64,000 nt of DNA, from positions 9,813,240 through 9,877,239 of the forward strand of contig NW_020654810.1 of NCBI RefSeq assembly GCF_003589595.1, written 5' to 3'. Shown one piece after another: positions 22,190 through 33,256 of the stretch. Every line of letters starts with the position of its first letter. Positions within the stretch are counted from its first letter, which is position 1. A model generated the notes under the pieces. It was not told the DNA's origin. It ran no database searches and saw only the letters and a list, made by a program, of their open reading frames with translations. The position numbers and the translations under genes were made by a program. Source of the stretch: Hyposmocoma kahamanoa. Taxonomy: Eukaryota; Arthropoda; Insecta; Lepidoptera; Cosmopterigidae.

Positions 22190-23275
22190 AAATTTCTCTG
22201 CAACTGAAAAAAACAAAATAGGTAATAATTTATTACAATTTTATTTTCGAGTAAGTACTTAAAAAGAAATGTTTATATCATTAAATCTTGCCATAGAACC
22301 GATCCTTGAGGATTTACAAAATAGTTTGTAAGTATTATTTTTGTAAGAAGCCATAATATTATCTGTGTTTTCAAATGTGTTACACACCTCATGAACGTGT
22401 AATTCTTCCCGCTTCTTTATAATGATGTGCAATATACAACATGTCTTGACAATAATTTCAGCAAAATTAGCAGATACTTGAATTGGAGACTGAAATATTC
22501 GAAATTTACTAGTTAGTAATCCAAAGGCGCATTCAATACAACGCCTTGCTCTTGACAACCTGTAATGAAATATTATTTTACCATAATCCAATTGATTTCC
22601 GCAATATGGGCGTAGCATATGTTTCGATAACCCAAAAGCCTCGTCACCAATAAAACAATAGCTTATGGCGTTAGGAAGTCTTGGAACACATCTGGGTTCT
22701 GGTATTCGAATAGTGCCGTCTTCAATTTTCTTACATAATTTGCTCTCCTTAAATATTGTCGAATCAGAAGAACATCAATAAACGTAAATAAGCAGTTTAC
22801 ATCACAAGCTGCCAAAAGCACTATAGAAAAGTAGCCCTTGTAATTATGATACAGTGATCCAGTGCCTGATGATTTGGTTATGCGAATATGTTTACCGTCT
22901 ATTGCACCCAAAGAATGTGGGAAATTTGCATGTCTTTCAAATCCAGCAGCTATTTTAATAAAATGTTCTTCATTTAGCGGTGGTACATACTCAGTTTGAA
23001 GTTTATTGCATGTAATTTGGCAAGTTTCTTTGACTATTTATCTTGTGGTAGATGTACCACGTCCGAATGTGTGTTCGAATTCTGCAAAGCTACATTCTGA
23101 TGCTAAATATCTAAAAGAAAAAACCAGATATTAAAATAAATATATTCCAAAAAATAATTAATTAATTAATAAATTATTTTTATATTGTTTTAAATAAAAA
23201 TTTAATTAATAATTTATTAATAATGAAATTAGATTGTAAACTATGAAATATGTATTATACATTCGACTCTGTGTG

Positions 23276-23337
23276 GATCTCTCTGTGTGTGTGTGTGTGC
23301 ATGTCTTTCTCTCTCTCTCTCTCTCTCCCTCTATCTG

Positions 23338-23378
<41 letters not shown>

Positions 23379-23398
23379 GTAGGTAGGTAGGTAGTGTT
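23276..23398 (+). repeat. Compound microsatellite (GT)n (CT)n (TAGG)n
   Basis: GT tracts flank a CT-rich run and end in four 'tagg' units. It sits inside the transposase intron. Confidence 0.95.
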
Positions 23399-23875
23399 GT
23401 GAAAGGTATGTGTGATGTAAATGTAGGGACACTAAACATTCGCTAGAAATTTTAGATTAACAATATTTGTTTTGTTTTACCAAATATAATTTATAATTAT
23501 TTATTTATGTATTTTTTTCAGTTGCTACAATAACGGTTCAGTTTTGTGGTAGTCTAAGATTAATAGCCAGTTCTTAGTTTTTAGTTTTGCTTCACTAGTA
23601 GATAACGGATATACGTTCAGATTTTTTAAATTTTATTAGACAGTACAGTATGGAGCAGTGTTTTGCGTTAATCAATTAAGTTTCAATCAGATATTTATAT
23701 ACACTAAAATATTTAATTTAAATTTAAAAGCAATTACTATTAACCATTAATTGCACTTTGCAATTACTTGTAATCGAATTGATCTATGTTATTTGTGATT
23801 CGCAATTAAATCAATGGCGACTAATTTTTTTAATTGTCCTAAGAAACAATTGAACCTAACAAAATCGAAACTACC

Positions 23876-24040
23876 GAATAAAAGTGTCATTACGAATATG
23901 GCACTCATTTCTAAATTCAAGATGGCGGGCACCATTTTTCAAATAATGGCAAGTTATCGTTTTCAAGGTATTTGGGGGTGCTCATTACGAATATAGCATT
24001 TATTTCTAAATCCAAGATGGCGGGCACGTCTTCGAAAATT
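23876..24040 (+). repeat. Two-unit tandem duplication in Harbinger intron
   Basis: 'tcattacgaatatggcactc' plus 'aagatggcgggcac' at 23888-23930 is repeated at 23980-24027. The period is about 92 bp. The 'aagatggcg' phrase also opens the minisatellite at 11098, which may be coincidence. Confidence 0.65.
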
Positions 24041-24224
24041 ATACCCATACTGCATTTCGGAATTGGGAATCGCTCTTACGCCATCACAATCGTATCGTAA
24101 CCGTACTTCCAAAATTACTTATATCAATAATCAACACAAGTTACAATGCGAAACTTAGTAAGCTAGTAAATCTGGCTGTGTGTATGTAGGGACTGGCATC
24201 ATTGGAAATGATGATATTTTTCGG

Positions 24225-24410
24225 ATATAAAATATATATTAGTTTTTACGAACAAACTATCGTTTCGGGCTCTTTCAGTCACGACTGACAGACCGTGGGA
24301 TCTGTAAAGAGCCCGAAACGTTGGTTTGTTTGTAAAAATACACGCAATTTTAGATCCAAAAAATAATTTAGTTTCCAATGTATAACAATCGCAGAAAACC
24401 TAAGAACTCC
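24225..24410 (+). repeat. Dispersed repeat family E, copy 2
   Basis: Contains a strong inverted repeat: 'cgtttcgggctcttt' at 24260 against 'aaagagcccgaaacg' at 24306. It then runs through 'tgtataacaatcgcag' and 'aaacctaagaactcc'. It is nested in the Harbinger intron, so it landed after, or travelled with, that element. Confidence 0.65.
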
Positions 24411-25535
24411 ATACTGACATCATTGTTTTAATTTTTATACAAGAAACCAAATTTACTAGCGTGCTAGCTTTCTCGGGCATTAGGATGAGAAATATAACAG
24501 GCGGGACCTGGCGTTAGTTACATACATTTTTGAATTGATACAGGTTGCCCTGTACAATGCAATCCAGCAGCTTGATTTTGATTGCCTCTTCCGTTCGGAA
24601 ACTGCGTCTTTTCCTAGTCGCGGCGCATAATTGCGATTCACAACTGGCCGATCGGAAAATTTTGATATTTCTAATCGGAACAATAGTTGATTTAACTCAC
24701 AAATTAAAAAGATATAGTAGGAATTAGGTTCATCTTCTCACTGAGAAACACATTTCGAGACTACCCTATCGGATCGATACCGATTTGAATCAAAATCACG
24801 GCCCAGGTGTATTTGTATTACTGAGGAAATATGTACGTTTCTGATATTATTTATGGACCTTCTCTAACGAATTAGGTTTTTGCCTGTAATGTTAGTGTTA
24901 AGTGGTAAGTTAAGTTAGTGTAGTTAGTGTAAAGTTAAGTACAAATAAATAAATAATTAAAAAATTACCTACTTACCTTAGAGTAATAGCGAGTCGTTCT
25001 AAAGGAGGAATACTTTCTCTCATTACAGTATCTTGTCGTTTTAAATCACCTTCCAACAAAAACAGCAATTCATGGAATAAGTTGACAGAAATTCTAAAAT
25101 ATTGTCTAAATTTTTCATCACATTTTTGGAGCTCACTCATTAATGAATTGTGTTCGATTTTGCAAAAAAGGGTGTACCCAAAACCGTCGAATACTACAAG
25201 TAGTTTGTCGTTGTTGACGCCGTTGGTTGACGCCGGCGACTTAATAAAAGTACAACAAGTGCTGCTTCTTCGAGATCCATAGTCACACTAACTGAAGGCC
25301 GAGGATTTCGAAAGTTTATATAAAATTGCGGCGACCGGCAATTCGGCCTTTTAATTGCTACAATTAACGGCAATCGTTAATGGAAACTTGTAGAAAATTG
25401 CGAGTTGCGGCAACTAAAGTTGCTCCGTCTGCGAAGCGCCTTAGTTGCTACAACCGGCAACCGTTAATGGAAACTTGTAAAAAGTTGCCAGTTGCGTCAA
25501 CTAAAGTTGCTCCATCTGCGAGGCGCTCCGCCTTC

Positions 25536-26416
25536 ATGATGGTTTTATGGATGATTTTAATTAAACAAAATAGCGAAACGTGTGTTTTTGAACAATTGAA
25601 GTTGGTCCAAACTTTTGCGTTGTAGGTAGTACTTGAGAAACATAATATGAATAATAAGAAGAATAAACCATAATTGCTGTGTTAAATTTGTACAGCACTC
25701 GTTCTAGAAAAAGTTACAGTTTATAGTTCACGTCACATAGGAGCCTGACGTATTTGTTTGTCAAATTCAAACAGAAAACGTAAAGTTTACGACAGAAGAC
25801 CTGCATTAGGGGACAAAAACAAACGTTATTTCCCCTATAAACTATTTACAGGCGGGATCCTGAGGTCAATAGCTCTGCGCAGATATAAAGGTGATTATTT
25901 ACTGATGTGTATAGTTTAAGATTTGGGATATTATGTACGAATGTATTAAATATGTAAATAGTTTACATAAAACCAAGGATATGCAAGTGGATATTAAATT
26001 GTAGATATTACGTGCCTTTTAGGAATTTATAAACCCATAAGTGTGTCTACACATACATACATTTCATCATCACATTCAAACTATGGACCTCCACCTGCTA
26101 CGTTCTTGACAAACCTCTTTCGTTACATTTATTATATATATAATATCGTTTATTCTTGGTACTTCTAACCCGGCCTTTTTTAAGGATAAATATGTGTATA
26201 CATTAATTATTATCTATAACTAAAATATGAAGTTTCATATACTACGAGTTTATACTAAGGAAAAAATAAAATTTTGTATACTCCGGTACCTAAGTTGAAT
26301 AAGTAAATTCTTATGTTTACAATCAATTTAAACTTCGCCGTTTTTCGGCGATCATCTTTTAAGCTTCTTTTATATCTCTTGTACTTCTTTGTATGACGAC
26401 TGTCGTTTAAGAATTT
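25536..26416. other. Intergenic, AT-rich
   Basis: No feature supported. 'aaacttcgccgtttttcggcg' near 26331 can form a tiny hairpin. Confidence 0.4.
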
Positions 26417-26482
26417 TACGAATCAAACTACATGGACCAGATAAAGATACTTCTTTATTTGGTCTACGTAGTTTAATTCGTA
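26417..26482. repeat. 30-bp imperfect hairpin, 6-nt loop
   Basis: Arms 26417-26446 and 26453-26482 pair at 26 of 30 positions, and two of the four differences are G-T on the plus strand. Weaker pairing appears to continue outward to about 26384-26520. The shape is compatible with a foldback relic or a small-RNA precursor. Confidence 0.65.
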
Positions 26483-26910
26483 GTCTTCCCCATAAACGAT
26501 CATCGTACAATAAAAGTTTTCGAGGGCAAGTATATATATTTATAAGTCTTCATTACTCCCCAAAGTCTGTGGATATTGTGGAGTACCTATACACGAGTGA
26601 AAGCCAATACTACCCTGAGGGTCGAGCGGTTCGGGTTCCGCCACAATGTGAATTTTAATACGTTTATGGTGCGAGTACCAACTCTACATCTGTCGATCTT
26701 CATGATAGAGGAGCTTTGGTCGAAGGGTGTTATGTATTGCGTTTCCGAGGTCGGTTAACCGCATACAATCATATATTATATCTAAATAGACGCCGCAAGT
26801 GTATTTACTTCGCGTGCCCAATGTAAGCTATAAACGCTTAGTTGCAGCAGATACACTTCAGAACGCGCGCGGCCGTTATCGTAGATAGACATCAGTCCAA
26901 AACGTAAAAA

Positions 26911-26993
26911 ATGCCTAATTGTGCCATTAGAAACTGCAAAAGCACTACTACTGTGAGTAGATGAATAAACAGGGGCGTTTCCTTCCACAGTTA
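26911..26993 (+). pseudogene. THAP-domain N-terminal relic
   Basis: ATG at 26911, in context 'gtaaaaaATGCC', opens 'MPNCAIRNCKS'. This is the typical start of a THAP zinc finger, including the first two Cys of its C2CH site. After an in-frame TGA (26962-26964) the same frame gives 'NRGVSFHS', the next conserved strand (usually 'GVSFHRFP'), at the expected distance, and then stops. THAP fingers bind DNA and occur in host factors and in P-element transposases. Alternatively ACT|GTGAGT at 26952/26953 is a splice donor and this is a first exon. No later C2CH residues were found. Confidence 0.45.
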
Positions 26994-28979
26994 AGTAAAT
27001 TTATTAATTTCGAGAAAACAAATATGCAAACGAGTCTATGCCGCATGATTCGTAATACATTGTAGCTTTTACTTGATACGGTACACTTGTGGTCCTTCTT
27101 GAGTAAGCCATGATTATCAAACGAGCGATACTTTCGTGTATTGCATTCAGTTTCGTTGTACGGCCACTTCGTCATGTTTTTAGTCAATTTTTACGATTCA
27201 CCTGATGCAACACTGTTCTCCATTCTAATCTATTTAGAAAACAAAGGGATGATAATTTTAAGACCTTAGAAAATGTTATAAAAATATTTTATAAAGTTTG
27301 CTATTGTATTTTTTTGGTTTTCCGGAGCAACTTATTTTTTCAAAACACGTATTATTAAAGGACTTAATTATCTTATTCTGGTGTTGTTTTACTATATTAA
27401 TATTTCACGCTTCTTATAATGAACAAATACTCGAAAAATCATTATTCTAAATACGTGCTGCGTCCGCGTCTACGATTTGTTCAATCGCTTTAGTGCCGAA
27501 GGAGGTTTCCCATCACAAAATAGCACCTGTAACGTCATCGGAGGTACAAAAAATGTGGCACGCTTGGTTTCCATACTGGTCGCAGTACTTACGGCATCTA
27601 TTTAGATAATTATATGGCTTTGGTTACCGGTCACCCAAGTTGCGTCCCACGTCGCAGTCCATACGTGTAAATAGATAAATAAATAAATAAATAAATAGTG
27701 TTTTATTATATTGTTATATTATATTGTATGTATTTTATTCCTTAATGTATATATTATGTGGGTCATGTTGCCTAAATTAAATAAATAAATAAAAGTAAAT
27801 GTGTATTGTGTACCTTGAGATATTTTTTGTTTACTAAAAATCGACGCCAGTGCGAGATTTAATAAAGTCCAAGGGGTCGTCCACGGCACTTATGAATTAG
27901 GTCATTCAGACCCTGCTCAATTATCCGCACATAAGTGATAGTGACCCAAGGTTCCATCCAAGGCACTTGTCAAATATTGCCACGGTATATATAAATATTA
28001 TCACGGTACTTTCAAATTTCGAGCTTAAGATAAATGACTTGCTTAAATTTTTTGAACGAGATTCGTGTGTAGAATCGGTTAAAATATCGTCTGAGCTGTC
28101 AAAATGTTATGAAAATGCTAAGACCACGGCTGCTTCCCGAGGTCGTAATAAGTAAAATCCATTTTTATAAAAGTAATCGTTAGTATTTGAATGAAATTTA
28201 ATTTTATACAAAAAAATGTTTTTGAGATTTTTGAGATTTGAGAGATGTTCGACGTTGGGCTTAATTTATAGAATGCCGAAATAATGTTTGATTTCATTTG
28301 CTGTGGTTGTGATTTTAGAATTTTTGACATAATTTTTATAATTACAACGCGGATGCTACTTGCATTGCTGTAACGGCATTCCCTGTTGTAAGATTGAAAA
28401 ATAAATTTTTCTTGTGCTCCGTGAGTTTGCATTCGATAAAGACAGTGACACAATCGACAATGAAGTCGAGGAGCCCCTTGTTCAATCTATCGATAATCAT
28501 GAGATATTTTCCAGCTCAAGTGAACTGTTTATTACCCTTTTATATTATGCATAAGAGTAAATTTTGAGATATTTAGACACGATTCGATGGCCAAGATATT
28601 ATCGTTAAGATAAGTTTATTACTATCGTCATGATGACTGATTATGGCTTTCTACTCCTGATGCTCCTATTAAAAAGAATGAAACACAAAACTGTAATTTG
28701 TTTAATTTATTTATGTAATCTCGAAGTGTGAGATACTGTGTGTGGGACTTAAAAAAAAATACTATGTGGAACAATGTAATATATCATTAAAACGTACCCT
28801 GACACTTCTATAATAATAATAATAATAATAACGCACACACTCAACATGGCAATTTAATTATCCAAACCAGCCATTTTTTAATGTTTGAGGTATGAGTCTG
28901 AAACGCTTAAAAAAATAAGTACCATAAAGGGGACCACGGGCTTTAATCACAAGATAAGGTTTGCTGTTTTGAGCTTTAG
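26994..28979. other. Intergenic with an (AAAT)n tract
   Basis: (AAAT)n at 27670-27697 and (TAA)n at 28811-28831. 'ccaaggggtcgtccacggcac' near 27870 is loosely repeated as 'ccaaggttccatccaaggcac' near 27946, suggesting an old duplication. Open frames near 27967-28453 overlap on both strands and show no domain. Confidence 0.4.
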
Positions 28980-29051
28980 GAGACACGCCGCCGCCGCCGG
29001 TGTGTATGAAGATAAGATCGATGATGCCGATGAAAGCGCTTGTATTAATAG
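28980..29051 (+). CDS. Candidate small internal exon
   Basis: 72 nt lie between an acceptor-like 'gttttgagctttag' and a consensus donor TAATAG|GTAAGT. In one frame it reads 'RHAAAAGVYEDKIDDADES', in another a proline- and methionine-rich peptide. The GC-rich (GCC)5-like start stands out from AT-rich flanks. No family is recognised, and the minus strand is open for 77 codons, so this is tentative. Confidence 0.25.
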
Positions 29052-30118
29052 GTAAGTAGCCTTGTAGTAATTTCGGACAATAGAAGGCCATCTAACCCTT
29101 GTCATCTTTTAAACCTTTCATATGAATGGCATTCAGGCTTTTCATATGTACGCAAATGACTGGATAAAATTTAGTTTTGTACCTACCGCAGCTGGTAAAT
29201 GCTTAATTTCATGTATGTCTTAAACAGAGTTATTTGTAAAATACCAAAAAAACCGCGCAAAACTATGTTACTAAACATCATAAATAACAACTTTCGGTTC
29301 ATGATTTTTCTCAAAACATAATAATTTAACAAAAAATAAACTTCCGTGTTTTGTTGTAGTGTCTGACACTTTTTAGATCTGTATTTGATAGTAAAGTTGT
29401 AAGTTCAACCAGGCAAGCGTAGTTCCCGATGACCTCTTCCCCCGTTCCTGCGTTTTGCATCGGACTGGTATTTCAATAGCGACTTTTTATGTTACCGCGC
29501 AGAGTTATCACCGTTTAGTATTTTTATTTTTGTGTGGAACTAAAATCTGATGAATTATTCCAAGTTATGGAACAAAAGTTGTTGTTTACAACGTTAGTAA
29601 TATACTCCTGTAAGTATTTTACTTTACAAAATAATTATCGACGTCCCGTACGCACTTGAAAACATGACATACATACAAAGTGTGTTATTTTTTTATAACA
29701 TAACGTCTACAGTCCTCGCGCCATTTATCACATTTCTACCTCAATAACATTTATTCGTTATGCCTGTGGTTATGCGAAATTTTGAAATATCAACGTTTTT
29801 AATTGGTGTTCGCTTGCGGTTTTCTTAGTGTGGTATAGGTATGCCTTGTGTTTTCATGGGTCGCAAAAAATAAAGAATGATACTTTTAAGACAATATTAT
29901 TCATACCTATAGTTAAATACGGCAGTATTTTGAAACTTCCTACAAAGCGAGTATACGGTTCCGAAAAGAAAGTTTGTAACTGGTGTGATGGATGTGAAAA
30001 CATCCAATTCTTTCTCGGTGTTCTTAAAAGAATATGATAAAAGTGAATAAGAATACAATTTTTTTAAAAGTATAAATTGTCTTAAGTTTGCCAGATATTA
30101 TTTATAAATTCTGTGTGT
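29052..30118. other. Intergenic, nothing recognised
   Basis: AT-rich DNA without supported repeats or genes. Confidence 0.4.
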
Positions 30119-30423
30119 GTTTTTTTTTATAACTTCAAATGACGGGACTATCAAGTCGTGCAACTGATAGTAAGCTAGTCGCCTGTCTATAACAGTACAG
30201 TACAGTGCCACTCAGAGCTTTAAATTGCAAAGATCTGAGGGGCACTACTACGGCGCCCGTCACCCTGAGACATAAGTTGACAAGTCCCATGTGCTTGTAA
30301 TTTCACTAGCACACTTACCCTTCAAAACCGGAACTCAGTAATGCTGACATTACTGCTTGGCGGCAGAAATAGGTAAGGTCGCAGTACCACCCTGGACGAA
30401 CTCTTTCATAAGGAGCTCTACTG
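30119..30423 (-). repeat. Dispersed repeat family A, copy 3
   Basis: Nearly full-length on the minus strand. The A-rich tail appears as a T run at 30119-30128, and the head ends at 'aaggagctctact'. It includes 'gcagaaataggtaagg' and 'taagttgacaagtcccatg'. Confidence 0.85.
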
Positions 30424-31505
30424 TTATATCTATAGGATCTTTGTACATCCTGGTATTCTATTAGTATGTACCAAAGGAAAACAACCTTTGTTATAAAAAG
30501 TATATTTCCTTTTGTATTTTAACTTCACTTCCGAACCGAAATTCGTCGGAATCTATTTAATATTAATTTATTTATCGCTTTAGCACGATGTCAAAAAATC
30601 GTTCTTCTACTTACAACATTTTTAATAAAATCTACAATAAAAAAATTTGCGAGTGTATTAATAAAAAAAAACAGTTTTAGTTCCAAAAAATAGCATTTAC
30701 CGTGCCATCCAATTTTTGACAATGTTAAAAACAAGCTGTTAGAGAAAAATATTGCTGAAGAATATTCACCGTCAATCTAAGTAATTTTATAAAAATACAT
30801 GTACGTAGGTACAATTATGACTTTTTGTACCTACGTATGGCATTAATTCCATTATACAAAAATCTAATTAATACTTACAATAAGGGAAGTTTGAATAGTG
30901 ACAAAGAAATCGTCCTTTTAAAGAAAAGCAAAAGGCTTCGTCATTTTGCACCATTTGCACACAACGCTGATAATCCAACTTTAAAAGACAAAGACTTGAC
31001 TATTTCATCGTGTCACAATTTATCTTTATTCAAGCCCATTAGATACCGCAGATAGGTACAGTAGGCTCAGTACAAATAAAATAACGGGCACCAGGGACTT
31101 TTAATCAAATTTTAAGCTTTGACTGGAGTGTTGAATCGAGTACCTGCTGCTCTCAGCTTTCAACAAATCCTTAATAAATAATTAAGGTTTTGTACAAGGT
31201 AGTATCTAGGTACATAATGCCACATGTTTTGTTTATTGTAATATATTGAAGATTTCTAAATGATCGCTATAATAATTCTGGTGCTTCAAATAATATTACC
31301 TTATTTCATTATTTTGAAAAAAAAAAAAAAAATTAAATAAGTCCTTATTACTACCATGAAAGTTGAGTTTTCGAGCACGTGTTATTCTGAAAATTTGATT
31401 TAAGGAAAACTGATAAGTCCTGTTTGAATGTCACTGAAATGGATAAGTTAATATACAAAAAGGAGTTAACTTTGTTTGTATCTCCAACTTACACCTGTTG
31501 TACAA
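30424..31505. other. Intergenic, AT-rich
   Basis: A poly(A) run lies at 31316-31333. No gene or clear repeat. Confidence 0.4.
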
Positions 31506-31735
31506 CTACACGCCTGTCTATAAGAATTGCAGTGCCACTCACGAGCTTTAAATCGCAAAGATCTGAGAGGCACTGCCGCTGCGCCTGTCACCCTGAGACA
31601 TAAGTTGACAAGTCCCAAGTGCCTGTAATTTCACCAGCACCATTACCCGTCAAAACCGGAACAAAGTAATGCTGACATTACTGCCTGGCAGCAGAAATGG
31701 TAATGGACGAATTCTTTCACAAGGAGCTCTACTGC
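31506..31735 (-). repeat. Dispersed repeat family A, copy 4
   Basis: Minus-strand copy very similar to copies 3 and 9. It lacks the A-rich tail and the block 'gcttaccata' next to it. Confidence 0.85.
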
Positions 31736-31794
31736 TACTAAAGTTGGTGAATAAGGGCTGCGTTTATTCGACACGAATTTCATCGCACTCACGT

Positions 31795-31934
31795 CTCGCG
31801 CATTGCCGCGCGGTCGCCGCGCGGTTGCCGCGCGGTCGCCGCGTGAAGGCCGCGTGGCTGACGCGCAGCGATTGCGTGCACGTGTTCGGAGACCGAACTG
31901 TCATGGCAAAATATACTCTATTTATTTAGCTTTT
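31795..31934. repeat. CpG-rich short tandem block plus shared motif
   Basis: 'cgcgcggtcgc' and 'cgcgcggttgc' alternate four times at 31797-31845 with ~11-bp steps, then GC-rich DNA leads into 'gtcatggcaaaatatactct' at 31900, the motif shared with 14901. It is probably a fragment of a DNA element present twice in the window. Confidence 0.5.
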
Positions 31935-32059
31935 GCGTTTTAACTTAAGGCTGGAACAAGTACCAGATTGATGAATTAGGCTCTTTTTAAATTAAATTCC
32001 TGATAATAATAATAGACCAATAATCACAAAACAAAAATATGAGTGTTCTCATTGCTCAT

Positions 32060-32225
32060 CTCATGCGACGGAATTCACTCAGCGACTATTTCCAGAACAC
32101 CTAGGCCAAAACCATTTTAGAAAAGTTCATTTCCCTAATTGGTACTGCCGGAAATCGAACCCGGAACCTTCTCATGCGTGCTTTATGTAAAATCTACAAA
32201 CGCTTAAAACACGACCACACACACA
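32060..32225 (-). repeat. tRNA-related SINE, family D
   Basis: The minus strand reads 'ggttccgggttcgatttccg', a B-box-like segment, then 'ccaattagggaaatgaac' and 'aaaatggttttggcctagg'. The same order occurs at 45130-45265. Confidence 0.6.
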
Positions 32226-33256
32226 GCATATTCCCGTGAGAAGAAATAAACAGTCCGATGTCGCTCAGTCAACGTTTGCTTTTTCAAAGAAATATACCTT
32301 ATTGTTGAGAAGCCTAGTCACACTTTGTAGTGCGCGTGGTGGCACAAGCTGGTGACGTCAGGCTGCGCCGCGCAGCACCGCGGGACACAAAGACATACCA
32401 ACTTTCTTTAGTAGAAATGAAACTATACTGCATTGCATTTTCCGCCCACCGCCGCTTGCTGCAGTTTTGTTTTAAAAAAAATAGAAAACAAAGAAAATAA
32501 AACCACCACTGTTCCAGAAAATATCGCAAATATTTGCTCTCGTGACGACGAACCCATGCTTCAATCAGAAAATATTAAACCAACTTCAATTAAACTACTT
32601 GTTCTCGCTATTTAGATTTTGACCTTGTTATGTATGTTAACAATATAGTTAATAAAGTACCTATTTTAATGTATAGTTATTTAACCTGGCGCAAAGTACG
32701 TATCGTTATACTGTATTGTGTACTTCTTATTGTTGGAATTTCCATCAGTTAAAAACAAATTAATGGTATTGGTGGTAATAACTTTTTTATTCTTAATCTA
32801 AGTATTTATTTACGTATTGTATAAAACAAATTGAATAAATAATACACAAAAGTTACATTTTCAATGACGCATAAATAATTAGTAAATGTTTACGTTTGTT
32901 AAATGCATTTAAAATATAGCGAATAAAAGTATTTGTTTTAATTTTACTACTCTTTTCTACTTCTCCTTTATAGTGGAAAATAGTTGTTAATTGACAGGAT
33001 GTAACAATCGAATCATTGCACGATTTACCTAATACTTTCACTATTTATGCTATTACGATTTTGACCATAAAATATTATGTTACGTTTATTTTTAGGATGG
33101 TTTATTCTCGAACGTCTCTGAGGGAACAACAACGTAGGTATAGATTTCAAAAAAACATTTTTGACTCTTCTGTATTTTAATTTACAACTTATCTTTATTC
33201 GACTTTGTGTAAATACAAGTGGTCGATGGATGGCATACGAAATTGTTACTACTGCT
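32226..33256. other. Intergenic
   Basis: A GC-rich patch at 32325-32395 is unassigned. The remainder is AT-rich without supported features. Confidence 0.35.

Larger units (their letters stand above)
22259..25280 (-). pseudogene. Harbinger DDE transposase (HARBI1-like), two exons
   Basis: Exon 1 is 25280-24977 and exon 2 is 23110-22259. The intron begins GTAAGT (24976-24971) and ends TTTTAG; splicing joins AG|A and restores 'RLAITLRYLASECSF', a conserved block of the family, which shows both sites are real. The nuclease fold is readable with all three catalytic acids: D in 'AIDGKH' (22897-22899), D in 'GDEAFG' (22643-22645) and E in 'CIECAFG' (22532-22534). The protein cut and pasted DNA at TTA/TAA sites. 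It is now dead: exon 1 has an in-frame stop and a frameshift near 25195, exon 2 has a stop TAA at 23038-23040, and there is a frameshift near 22770 just after 'FIDV'. The C-terminus closes at 22259. Length and domain order otherwise fit the family. Confidence 0.9.
21675..25440 (-). mobile_element. PIF/Harbinger transposon
   Basis: A 3766-bp element with inverted ends GGCGCTCCGCAGACGGAGCA (left) and the complement of TGCTCCGTCTGCGAAGCGCC (right). Perfect TTA target duplications lie at 21672-21674 and 25441-25443. A TTA or TAA target is diagnostic of PIF/Harbinger. The subterminal zones are full of 'caactggcaac' and 'cggcaaccgcaact' repeats, which are likely transposase binding sites. It carries a decayed two-exon transposase on the minus strand and a truncated MADF-type gene on the plus strand, the usual gene pair of the superfamily. 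The transposase intron has collected a microsatellite and a family E repeat. Confidence 0.88.
21402..25535. mobile_element. Harbinger-family MITE, split by a larger relative
   Basis: The left part, 21402-21671, follows a TTA at 21399-21401. It starts 'ggcgatgcgcatatggagca' and is homologous to the left end of the inner element. The right part, 25444-25535, ends 'ctccatctgcgaggcgc' and matches the inner right end. Across the inner element the homology is continuous: 'gatttcgaaagttta...' on the left leads into 'gttgctacaaccggcaac' on the right, as it does, uninterrupted, in the inner element's own right end. Without the insertion the MITE is ~365 bp. Its outer right boundary and duplication are blurred. 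Confidence 0.7.

Noticed and set aside
21374..22216. Three minus-strand frames of 95-120 codons
   Set aside because: They run through Harbinger terminal repeats and lie opposite the MADF fragment; they only echo the repeats.
23206..23439. 77-codon frame with TH repeats
   Set aside because: Translation of the GT microsatellite.
30825..31055. 76-codon plus-strand frame
   Set aside because: No domain, no GC rise, no splice or transcription signals.
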